Below, one piece after another: positions 9,079-16,367 of a stretch of 17,405 nucleotides of DNA (position 1 is its first letter; every line of letters begins with the position of its first letter). Below the pieces are notes generated by a model. That model did not search any database and was not told the DNA's origin. It saw only the letters and a program-made list of their open reading frames with translations. Source of the stretch: Sutterellaceae bacterium (lineage in GTDB: Bacteria > Pseudomonadota > Gammaproteobacteria > Burkholderiales > Burkholderiaceae_F); the NCBI GenBank assembly GCA_030531135.1, contig JAUNOJ010000010.1, positions 1 through 17,405 of the forward strand. The letters run 5' to 3'. Position numbers and translations under genes: made by a program.

Positions 9079-11637
9079 ATGACCAAAAAAACGACGCACG
9101 ACGACTCGCCCGACCTGTTCGGCGACATGACTGAAACGCAGCAAGACGAAACTGTCCGGAATCAAAAGAAAGCCGATGACTCGGCTCAACCGAAGCCGCC
9201 TGTTGCCGAGCCCGTTTCCGAAGAAACGACTGCAGACGATACGCCGGTTAACGAAGAGTCCGAAGACGGTGACGCTTCCGGTTTGCCCGAGATATTAAAA
9301 GACGGGATGGACGCCGAAGATTCCGGCGAATTGACGCTGGCGCGTTATGCCGCTCGCGCTTATTTGGAATATGCCTTAAGTGTGGTCAAAAGCCGCGCTC
9401 TGCCCGACGTGTTTGACGGTATGAAGCCTGTGCAGCGTCGCATTCTTTACTCGATGGATCGCATGCGTTTGGCGCCGCCGGCTAAGGCCGTGAAGTGCGC
9501 ACGCGTCGTGGGCGACGTTTTGGGTAAGTATCACCCGCATGGCGATCAGGCAGCTTACGACGCCATGGTGCGTATGGCGCAAGACTTTAGTCTGCGTTAT
9601 CCCTTGGTGGACGGGCAGGGCAACTTCGGTTCGCGCGACGGCGACGGGCCTGCAGCTATGCGTTACACCGAAGCCAGACTCACCAAAATCGCCGAGCTCG
9701 TTTTGGAAGAATTGGATAGCGGCAACGTGGACTTTGTTCCCAACTACGACGGTTCTTTCCAAGAACCTACGCAGTTGCCGGCCAAAATGCCTTTTGTGTT
9801 ATTAAACGGCGCCAGCGGCATTGCCGTGGGTATGGCCACCGAAATTCCGTCACATAACCTCACCGAAGTCGGTGAGGCAGTGATTCATCTGTTGCGCAAA
9901 CCCGAAGCGACGTTGGACGATATTTTGGAAATCATTCCCGCGCCCGATTACCCGGGCGGCGGTCAGATCACGTCCCCAAAGAGTGAAATTCGTCAGGTCT
10001 ACCAAACCGGTCGCGGCAGTTTGCGTGTGCGAGCTCGTTATCACTTCGAAGAATTGCAGCACAATCAGTGGCAGTTGGTGGTCGACGAATTGCCTCCGGC
10101 AACCAACGCCGAAAAAGTGCTCACGCAAATCGAAGAAATCACCAATCCCAAGCCCAAGGCCGGTAAAAAAGCCTTGTCGGCCGATCAGCAGCAAACCAAG
10201 GCCGCGATGTTGGCGTTGCTCGACGGCGTGCGCAACGAATGCGACAAAGACACCAAGATGCGCCTGGTGTTCGAGCCCAAGAGCTCCAAGGTCGACCGCG
10301 ACGCCTTTGTCAATGCGCTTTTGAGCCAAACAGACTTGGAATGCAATGCGCCGATGAATCTGGTGATGATCGGCACCGACGGCAAACCCAAGCAAAAGAA
10401 TCTTTTGGAGATTTTGAACGAGTGGATCCAAGCGCGTAAAGCGACGGTGCGCCGCCGTACGCAGGCTCGACTCGAAAAAGTCAACTTGCGCCTGCATATT
10501 TTGGAAGGCCGTTCTTTGGCAATCGACAATATCGATCGCGTGATCGAAATCGTGCGCTTTGAAGAAAAGCCCAAGCCCGTGTTGATGGCCGAATTCAATT
10601 TGACCGACACTCAGGCCGAAGACATTCTCGAATTGCGTTTGCGTCAGTTGGCCAATTTGGAATTCGAACGCATTCTGGCCGAAATGAAGAAGTTAAACGA
10701 AGAAAAGGCCGAACTCGAACGTATTTTGGGTGACGAAAAGGTTCTCAAAAACGTCATCGCCAAAGAAACCAAAGAAGCGATCAAGCTCTACGGCGACGAG
10801 CGTCGCACGTTGGTTGAAGAAGCCAAACGCGCCACGATGGAGCAGCGCGTCGTGACCGAATCCGTGACCATTGTCATTTCCAAGAAAGGCTTTGTGCGTT
10901 GCCGCACCGGCCACGGGCACGATTGCAGTTTGATGAACTATAAGATCGGCGACGCGTACGCGACGTCCTTTGAATGCGAAAGCAGCGATTTGCTCATTGC
11001 CGTGGGCGACAACGGTCGTGTTTATTCCGTGCCGGTGAGTGTCTTGCCGCCGGCGCGCGGCGACGGTTTGCCCATTACGAGCTTTATCGAACTCGAACCC
11101 GGTACCGATATCATCGGTTATGTGGCGGGCGCAAAACAGAAGGTCATCTTTGCCACCACGGCCGGTTTCGGCATGACCTGTGCGGTGGAAAATCTGCGCG
11201 CCCGTGTCAAGACCGGCAAGGCTTTCGTTTTGATCGACGATCCCAAGGTCAAGATGTTGCCGCCCATTATGTTGACCGATAAGGAAACGTGGTTGGCCTG
11301 CCTGACTTCGGACGACAGAATGCTCGTCTTCCAATATAAGGAATTGAGAAAGTTGGCCGACGGCGGCAAGGGCGTGACGCTCATGGAAATCAAACCCGGC
11401 CAAACGTTGGTCAAGGTTTTGCCATTGTCTCAAAAGGCGGTTCTTGTCAAAGGTCAGGGCAAAACGACGGTACGCGAAAAGATTTTGGTTAAGGGTGATT
11501 TCGAGCGCCACATCGGTAAGCGCTCCCGCGTGGGTCGCCAGCTTGACATTCGATTCAAGGCCGAGGATCTCGAGCCTGTCGAGACGCCGGCCGACGAAGT
11601 CGATACGACGAACGACGAAGACAAGCAGCTCTTCTAA
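9079..11637 (+). CDS. parC: DNA topoisomerase IV subunit A
   Basis: ParC is the DNA-cutting subunit of topoisomerase IV, which unlinks daughter chromosomes together with ParE (not in this window). The protein is 852 residues against 752 in E. coli. About the first 84 residues are an acidic, low-complexity extension (PDLFGD, EESEDGD). The core starts near [17 protein letters not shown]. The winged-helix region has [11 protein letters not shown] and the quinolone-region motif [16 protein letters not shown] (Gln157 and Asp161 at the E. coli Ser80 and Glu84 positions). The active Tyr196 is in [11 protein letters not shown] long coiled coil and the C-terminal beta-pinwheel follow. I see no GyrA box (QRRGGRG-like), which favours ParC over GyrA. 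The ATG at 9079 has no obvious Shine-Dalgarno; Met17 is another possible start. The sensor kinase begins 23 nt downstream. Confidence 0.94.
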   Translation: MTKKTTHDDSPDLFGDMTETQQDETVRNQKKADDSAQPKPPVAEPVSEETTADDTPVNEESEDGDASGLPEILKDGMDAEDSGELTLARYAARAYLEYALSVVKSRALPDVFDGMKPVQRRILYSMDRMRLAPPAKAVKCARVVGDVLGKYHPHGDQAAYDAMVRMAQDFSLRYPLVDGQGNFGSRDGDGPAAMRYTEARLTKIAELVLEELDSGNVDFVPNYDGSFQEPTQLPAKMPFVLLNGASGIAVGMATEIPSHNLTEVGEAVIHLLRKPEATLDDILEIIPAPDYPGGGQITSPKSEIRQVYQTGRGSLRVRARYHFEELQHNQWQLVVDELPPATNAEKVLTQIEEITNPKPKAGKKALSADQQQTKAAMLALLDGVRNECDKDTKMRLVFEPKSSKVDRDAFVNALLSQTDLECNAPMNLVMIGTDGKPKQKNLLEILNEWIQARKATVRRRTQARLEKVNLRLHILEGRSLAIDNIDRVIEIVRFEEKPKPVLMAEFNLTDTQAEDILELRLRQLANLEFERILAEMKKLNEEKAELERILGDEKVLKNVIAKETKEAIKLYGDERRTLVEEAKRATMEQRVVTESVTIVISKKGFVRCRTGHGHDCSLMNYKIGDAYATSFECESSDLLIAVGDNGRVYSVPVSVLPPARGDGLPITSFIELEPGTDIIGYVAGAKQKVIFATTAGFGMTCAVENLRARVKTGKAFVLIDDPKVKMLPPIMLTDKETWLACLTSDDRMLVFQYKELRKLADGGKGVTLMEIKPGQTLVKVLPLSQKAVLVKGQGKTTVREKILVKGDFERHIGKRSRVGRQLDIRFKAEDLEPVETPADEVDTTNDEDKQLF

Positions 11638-11660
11638 CGGTTTGAAGTGAGGAAAAGCCA

Positions 11661-13571
11661 GTGGTAATCAAGAAAATTTTCGGTCTGTGCAAAAGCCTTT
11701 CGGCGCGCCTGTTGGTGACAACGGCTTTGTGGGTGACGTTTATGGTCTGTGCCATCGGCTACACGATGGGCTTAAGTTGGGAAATCGAGCGTTCGGCACG
11801 CACGCAAAGTGCGGTGGCCTCGATGCCTTCGGCTTTGTACCGAGCTAACGTCTTGGCCGATCCTCATTTTTCCGAAGCGGCCTTTGTCAATCAGCTGGAA
11901 GTCTTCGGCAAAGCGCTCGAAGCCATCAAGGATCGAGACGCTTTGGATTTTTTGGCCGACGATCTCGTAGGCTTGGAAGTCTTCGATCGCGAATGGGAAT
12001 ATGTGATCAAGCCCTTGCTGATCAATGCAAGGCTTAAATCCGAACCCATCGAAATGGGGCGTATCGAGCAATTCGCCGAAAAGCTCAATACGTTGCAAGA
12101 CGCCATTAAAGAAAAGCGGGAAAGCTTTCTCGATATCCAACGTCGACTTCAGGGCTTGTTGATGACTTTGGCCGTGGGCAGCCTTTTTGCCATCATGTTC
12201 TTTTTGTTGCGCTGGGTCATTCGCCCGACCGAACAGTTGGATGCCGGTCTTCGTCAGGTGCAGGAGGGCAAACTTTCCACGCGCATCAACCTGACGGGCT
12301 CGACCGAATTCGAGGCCATCAGCGACGGCTTTAACGGCATGGCCGAACGTTTGCAGGATTTCGTCGAAAATCTGGAAGCCAAAGTGCAAGAAAAGACGAT
12401 GGCCGTCGAAGAGAAAAACCGCAATTTGTCTCAGCTCTATGAAGTCACGAGCTTTTTCGGTCAGCAGCACTCTGTGGACGAATTGTGCGAAGGCTTCACG
12501 TCGATTCTGATGCAATTTACCCAGGCCGATGCCTGCGCCGTCTTTTTGTTCGGTTCCGACCGCCAAAAACTCGAATTGATTGCCAGCGACGATTTGCCGC
12601 CCGAAGCTTTCACGCATCTGACGCGTCACCCGATTTCGGCCGAAGCCGTGGCGGCATGCTTAAAAAGCGATCTGCCGCTTCGTATCACGCGCGATATGCC
12701 CGAAGACTTTTTGGCGGAACTTCGCACGACGGAGCGCAGCGAATTCAAAACGGCCTATATCTTCCATATTCGTAACGGCGGCAAAGATATGGGGCTTTTT
12801 GTCCTGTACTTCAAAAATGAAGAGACGCTGCCCGGTCAAACATATCGTCTTTATGAAAGTTTCGGCGCCAATTTGGGCAGCGCCGTCGACAACCTTCGCT
12901 TAATCGAGCGCGATCAACAATATGCCGTGGTGCAGGAACGTACCCTGATGGCTCAGGGCTTGCACGACTCCATTGCGCAGTCTCTGTCGTTTTTGAACCT
13001 TCAAGTGCAGCTCTTGGAGGACGGCCTTAAAAACAATGACAAAGCTTTGGTGGACGATACCGTGCGCCTGATCAAAGCCGGCGTACAAGAGTCCTACGAG
13101 GACGTGCGAGAGCTTCTTTTAAACTTCCGCGAGCGCTTGCATAAAGAAAGCTTTGACGAAGGTATCGCCACCGTGATCGATCGCTTCGAATCGCAAACGG
13201 GGCTCAAGGTACGCTTGATCAATAAGGGCAACGGTTCGGAGTTGTCCGACAAGCAAAAACTGCAGGTGATTTTCATCATGCAGGAGGCTCTGGCCAACGT
13301 GCGCAAACATTCGCGTGCCACGCAAGTGGTGGTCTCGATTCGTAACGAAGACGACTTTGAGCTGTCGGTCTCGGATAACGGTATCGGCATCGATGAAGAC
13401 ATTCTCAAAGAACGCAGCAAGCGTCACGTCGGGCTCAATATTATGAAAGAGCGCTCTTCGCGCATTGACGCTGCGGTGACGGTCGGCCCCGTGGATCCGG
13501 CTCTTTTTGCCAGCGGCACCACCGTTCGTTTGTTGATTTCTGCCGAAACGCGTAAAGAAGCTCATTTGTAA
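11661..13571 (+). CDS. NarX-type sensor histidine kinase without adjacent response regulator
   Basis: This is an inner-membrane histidine kinase of the NarX/NarQ group (HisKA_3), 636 residues. Visible in order are TM1 at about 15-37, a helical periplasmic domain at about 38-164, TM2 at about 165-184 and HAMP at about 185-238. A signalling helix follows at about 235-262, then a GAF-like domain at about 265-412. The dimerisation domain carries the phospho-acceptor His435 in GLHDSIAQSLSFLNLQVQLL. The ATPase domain shows QEALANVRKH (541-550), DNGIGI (572-577) and GLNIMKER (591-598). The GTG start has GAGG (11649-11652) at 8 nt. In NarX the nitrate-binding P-box follows TM1; here that stretch (TQSAVASMPSALYRAN) keeps the position but not the invariant Arg-Met-Gln-Ser core, so the ligand may differ. 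A NarL-like partner must be encoded elsewhere. It lies between parC and a metallophosphoesterase in an apparent operon. Confidence 0.9.
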   Translation: MVIKKIFGLCKSLSARLLVTTALWVTFMVCAIGYTMGLSWEIERSARTQSAVASMPSALYRANVLADPHFSEAAFVNQLEVFGKALEAIKDRDALDFLADDLVGLEVFDREWEYVIKPLLINARLKSEPIEMGRIEQFAEKLNTLQDAIKEKRESFLDIQRRLQGLLMTLAVGSLFAIMFFLLRWVIRPTEQLDAGLRQVQEGKLSTRINLTGSTEFEAISDGFNGMAERLQDFVENLEAKVQEKTMAVEEKNRNLSQLYEVTSFFGQQHSVDELCEGFTSILMQFTQADACAVFLFGSDRQKLELIASDDLPPEAFTHLTRHPISAEAVAACLKSDLPLRITRDMPEDFLAELRTTERSEFKTAYIFHIRNGGKDMGLFVLYFKNEETLPGQTYRLYESFGANLGSAVDNLRLIERDQQYAVVQERTLMAQGLHDSIAQSLSFLNLQVQLLEDGLKNNDKALVDDTVRLIKAGVQESYEDVRELLLNFRERLHKESFDEGIATVIDRFESQTGLKVRLINKGNGSELSDKQKLQVIFIMQEALANVRKHSRATQVVVSIRNEDDFELSVSDNGIGIDEDILKERSKRHVGLNIMKERSSRIDAAVTVGPVDPALFASGTTVRLLISAETRKEAHL

Positions 13572-13587
13572 GAGTAGGAGTGCATCC

Positions 13588-14736
13588 ATGCGCTTTGTGG
13601 TGATTTATCCCTTATTGCTGCTTTTTATCGTATTTCGCGGAATATGGCCTGCGTTTGACTCGAAAAAGGTGCGTCTGTGGCTGATCGCTTCCTTGATTCC
13701 CGGTGCGCTTTTTCCGGCTGTGGTGCGTTTTATCGGGGGCTCGATGGTGGCACCCGATTTGCCGTACTGGGTCGTCATCGTCGGGCAGTTCTGTCAGATG
13801 TACGTCTTTTGCTTGGGGGCAATTCTCGTCGCTCGCGAAGCCGTGAGCGTTCCTGCGCGTATTTTGGGGCTGCCTTTCCCTTGACTGGGGCGATGCACCA
13901 AGCTCACGGTAGCTATTTTTGCTTCGGCGGTGTTGCTCGATGCCTACGGTGTTTGGACGGCAGCTTACGATATGACGGTCAAACGCGTGAGCATTGCCGT
14001 CAAAAACTTGCCCGCCGAGCTCGAAGGCTTGACCATCGCGCAACTGTCTGACATTCATGTCTCAAGTCTGGTGCATCGCGATCGCGTACAAAAGATTGTC
14101 GACGCTACCAATGCATTAAAGCCCGACGTCGTTTTGATCACGGGCGACTTTGTCGACGGTGAAGTGGACAAACGCGGCCCCGATTTGCAACCCTTGACCC
14201 AACTCAAAGCACCTTTGGGCGTGTGGGGCGTATTGGGCAATCATGAATACTATGTCGACTACGAAGGTTGGCGTACGTTCTTGCCGACACTCAATATCGG
14301 AATGCTTTATAACGCGCACACGGTCTTGACGAAAAACGGCGCAAGCTTTACAGTTGCGGGTCTTTTGGATCCGATGGCTGAGCGCTACGGGTTGGAGTTG
14401 CCCGATTTGAACAAAGCGTTGGCAGGAGCCCCCGAGACGGATTTGACGATACTGTTGTCGCATCAGCCTAAGTGGGCGCAAAAGTATGTGAACCAAGCGC
14501 AGTTGATGCTCTCGGGCCACACGCACGGTGCGCAGGTTTGGCCCTTGCGCCCGGTGGTATCCGAACTCAATTCGGGGTTTGTCGAGGGGTTATACCCCGT
14601 GACGGATGACAAGACCGGCGCTAAACTTCAGCTTTACGTCAATCCCGGCATTGACGTTTGGAACGGATTTGTATTGAGAATCGGCACGCGAGGCGAGATC
14701 ACGCTCTTGACGCTGACTCGCGAAAAAAATAAATGA
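13588..14736 (+). pseudogene. Membrane metallophosphoesterase interrupted by one in-frame TGA
   Basis: Read through the TGA at 13882-13884, this is one 382-codon frame, the usual length of membrane-anchored calcineurin-like phosphoesterases (YkuE/YaeI type). The first part (13588-13881, ATG with AGGAG at 13576-13580) gives three membrane helices. After the TGA, in the same frame, come a fourth helix (about 13903-13962, LTVAIFASAVLLDAYGVW) and a complete catalytic domain: SDIHV (metal-binding Asp at 14050 and His at 14056), GDFVDG, GNHE, LSHQP and SGHTHGAQ. No frameshift is needed and the codon use is unchanged. Options are a recent nonsense mutation, a sequence error, or readthrough of a UGA in the weak UGA-C context. 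Re-initiation at GTG 13930 or ATG 13972 would give a soluble enzyme, but neither has a good ribosome site. The stop at 14734-14736 overlaps the dxr ribosome site. Confidence 0.82.
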
Positions 14737-14739
14737 AGG
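14735..14739 (+). promoter_or_regulatory. Ribosome binding site that sets the dxr start
   Basis: GAAGG at 14735-14739 overlaps the TGA stop of the preceding frame (14734-14736). It is 10 nt from ATG 14750 but only 1 nt from the in-frame TTG at 14741, so ATG 14750 is the start. The overlap suggests translational coupling. Confidence 0.7.
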
Positions 14740-14749
14740 TTTGACCTCT

Positions 14750-15925
14750 ATGCAAAATATAGCTTTGCTCGGCGCCACAGGCTCTATCGGCAGCAGCGCC
14801 CTGGATGTGATTTCTCGCTATCCCGATCGTTTTAACGTTCAGGCACTGACTTGCGGCAACAACTACAAGAAACTGGCCAACCTCGCAGCCGTTTGGCGTC
14901 CCGAAGTGGTGGCCATTGCCGAGGAGTCGCTCTACAAGCCCTTGATGACCGAATTGGCCAACGCAGGCGTGACGACCGTGCGCGTGGAAGCCGGCAACGA
15001 TGCCATGGCTGCCATTGCCGCCGACAGCGAAGTCGATACGGTGATCTCTGCCATTGTGGGGGCCGTGGGAGCCATTTCGACTTTTGCGGCCGTCGGTGCC
15101 GGCAAACGGACTTTGATTGCCAACAAGGAAAGTATTGTCTGCGGCGGCGATGTTCTGATGAATTTGGCCAAGGAAAAGGGCGCCACGATTTTGCCGGTCG
15201 ACAGCGAACACAATGCCGTGTTCCAATGTTTGGAAAATGCGCCCGAAGAAGAGCGAGCCAAAGCCAAGGTATGGCTGACCTGCTCGGGCGGACCTTTTCA
15301 CGCCAAAAAAGACATCGATCTCAAAACCGTGACGCCTGCACAAGCTTTGGCGCATCCGACATGGAACATGGGCAAAAAGATTTCGATCGACTCGGCCACG
15401 TTGATGAATAAGGGGCTCGAAGTCATCGAAGCGCACCATCTTTTCAATAAACCTGCCGAACAAATCGGTGTGGTGATCCATCCGCAGTCCATCGTTCACT
15501 CCATGGTGGAGTATGCCGACGGTGCCGTCATCGCTCAGTTGGGCAGTCCCGACATGCGTCTGCCCATTTCCTATTGCATGGGCTATCCGGAGCGCTTGGA
15601 CGGGGAAGTCGAGACGCTTGACTTTGCCAAGGCCATGAATCTGACGTTCGAAGCACCCGATATGGAGCGCTTCCCGCAGTTGGGCTTGGCCTTTGATGCG
15701 ATTCGCGAGGGCGGCATGGCAAGCATTGTTCTCAATGCCGCCAACGAAATCGGCGTCGAAGCCTTCTTGGAAGAAAAAATTGCCTTTACCGACATTGCCA
15801 AACTTTGTACGGTCATGATGGGCAAAATCACGGGCGAAATGCCGCAGGCATTGGACGACATTTTGGCGGTGGACGCTATGGTGCGCGAAAAGTCGCGTGC
15901 TTGGGTGGCAAAGAAAGCCAAGTAA
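14750..15925 (+). CDS. dxr: 1-deoxy-D-xylulose 5-phosphate reductoisomerase
   Basis: Dxr converts 1-deoxyxylulose 5-phosphate to 2-C-methyl-erythritol 4-phosphate with NADPH, the committed step of the non-mevalonate isoprenoid pathway, in the cytosol. From ATG 14750 it has 391 residues, close to E. coli's 398. The NADPH-binding GATGSIG lies at residues 8-14. Metal and substrate residues are all present: VDSEH (Asp151, Glu153), CSGGPF (Ser179), AHPTWNMG (His202) and DSATLMNKGLE (Asn220, Lys221, Glu224), seven less than in E. coli beyond the first pair. It is the target of fosmidomycin. Here it follows a damaged metallophosphoesterase by 13 nt and ends an apparent operon; in most beta- and gammaproteobacteria it lies between cdsA and rseP. 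A good terminator follows. Confidence 0.97.
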   Translation: MQNIALLGATGSIGSSALDVISRYPDRFNVQALTCGNNYKKLANLAAVWRPEVVAIAEESLYKPLMTELANAGVTTVRVEAGNDAMAAIAADSEVDTVISAIVGAVGAISTFAAVGAGKRTLIANKESIVCGGDVLMNLAKEKGATILPVDSEHNAVFQCLENAPEEERAKAKVWLTCSGGPFHAKKDIDLKTVTPAQALAHPTWNMGKKISIDSATLMNKGLEVIEAHHLFNKPAEQIGVVIHPQSIVHSMVEYADGAVIAQLGSPDMRLPISYCMGYPERLDGEVETLDFAKAMNLTFEAPDMERFPQLGLAFDAIREGGMASIVLNAANEIGVEAFLEEKIAFTDIAKLCTVMMGKITGEMPQALDDILAVDAMVREKSRAWVAKKAK

Positions 15926-15948
15926 ACATTGCTTGGAACCGATTGCTG

Positions 15949-15984
15949 CGCCGCAAGTTTCAGAGCCTGACTTGCGGCGTTTTT
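15949..15984 (+). terminator. Intrinsic terminator after dxr
   Basis: CGCCGCAAGT (15949-15958) pairs perfectly with ACTTGCGGCG (15970-15979) around an 11-nt loop, followed by TTTTT (15980-15984). It closes the parC-kinase-phosphoesterase-dxr strand. Confidence 0.9.
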
Positions 15985-16061
15985 GCGTGTGATCTGCATG
16001 CGATATCTCGTGTGCACGATAAGGGATTGATCTCCAAATGAGGGGGTTCGGGTGTTTTTGA

Positions 16062-16077
16062 ACCCTATATGTAGTGG
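16062..16077. promoter_or_regulatory. NrdR-box-like element, distal
   Basis: ACCCTATATGTAGTGG matches the known NrdR box (acaCwAtATaTwGtgt) in 9 of 10 core positions (CTATATGTAG) and in part of the outer arms. It is the best core match of the three in this region, about 300 bp from the nrdD start. No clear second box lies 31 bp from it on either side, so it may act from a distance or be chance. Confidence 0.4.
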
Positions 16078-16193
16078 TTTTCAAACGAAGAGAATACATC
16101 TTCGACATATAAGGGTAAATACTGAATTTCTCCAAATTGCCCGATCATCGGGGCAAGACGCAAGATTGTCGGATTTATTCGAAAACAGGGGTA

Positions 16194-16221
16194 TTGCGCT
16201 TTGAAAACTCTTTCGTAGAAT
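16194..16221 (+). promoter_or_regulatory. Candidate sigma-70 promoter of nrdD
   Basis: TAGAAT (16216-16221) matches the -10 consensus at five of six positions. The -35 candidate, TTGCGC (16194-16199), 16 bp upstream, matches only three. The call rests mainly on the -10 and on the NrdR-like boxes that begin one base after it. Confidence 0.45.
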
Positions 16222-16268
16222 ACACAAACCTTTGTGAACACTCGGCAAAAAATACCTATATGGTGTGC
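16222..16268. promoter_or_regulatory. Tandem NrdR boxes over the nrdD transcription start
   Basis: Box 1, ACACAAACCTTTGTGA (16222-16237), has near-perfect outer arms (ACACAA and TTGTG) with a divergent centre. Box 2, TACCTATATGGTGTGC (16253-16268), has CTATAT in the core and GTG in the right arm. Their starts are exactly 31 bp apart, the spacing known for paired NrdR boxes (about three helical turns). They follow the -10 directly, a repressing position, upstream of a ribonucleotide reductase gene. NrdR itself is not in the window. Confidence 0.6.
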
Positions 16269-16367
16269 CGGGTGTTTTTTCGCGAAAGACTCAACCCAAG
16301 AAACCAATGAAAACAAGGGTTTGCGCGCGATCACTTCAGTCATTTACAGATATTGCGAGAACAACAG

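Larger units (their letters stand above)
15985..16367 (+). other. Long non-coding upstream region of nrdD
   Basis: About 380 bp without a convincing gene lie between the dxr terminator and nrdD. From left to right it holds a short hairpin GGGTTC/GAACCC (16044-16049 with 16060-16065) and an NrdR-box-like element overlapping it (16062-16077). A dyad TTGCCC/GGGCAA follows (16137-16142 with 16151-16156), then a candidate promoter (16194-16221) and two more NrdR-box-like elements (16222-16268). I looked for an FNR site (TTGAT-N4-ATCAA), expected for an anaerobic gene, and saw none that matches on both halves. With a transcript start near 16228 the nrdD leader would be about 140 nt. A riboswitch fold was not recognised. 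Confidence 0.6.

Noticed and set aside
9079..11637. GyrA instead of ParC
   Set aside because: No GyrA box was seen in the C-terminal domain, and the C-terminal half follows ParC ([24 protein letters not shown]). The homology of the core alone would not decide it.
13882..13914. Selenocysteine insertion at the TGA (small hairpin AGCT-CACGGT-AGCT about 20 nt downstream, with GGT in the loop)
   Set aside because: The stem is only 4 bp and does not extend, no known selenoprotein belongs to this phosphoesterase family, and the position is at a membrane-helix junction, not in the active site. Nonsense mutation or plain readthrough is simpler.
13677..14051. 124-codon + strand frame bridging the TGA site in another frame, as evidence for a frameshift
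   Set aside because: Its translation is Arg/Cys/Gly-rich without hydrophobic helices; both true halves lie in one frame, so no frameshift is needed.
14741..14749. TTG at 14741 as the dxr start, giving three extra residues
   Set aside because: The GAAGG site would be only 1 nt away; ATG 14750 has correct spacing and begins the usual dinucleotide-binding strand.
14699..16135. 478-codon open frame on the minus strand over dxr
   Set aside because: It is antisense to a complete, well conserved dxr and runs through its terminator. It has no recognisable domain.
16065..16343. 92-codon minus-strand frame in the nrdD upstream region
   Set aside because: It overlaps the promoter and NrdR-like boxes, has no good ribosome site, and its sequence (many aromatic and Cys residues, no motif) looks like translated non-coding DNA.
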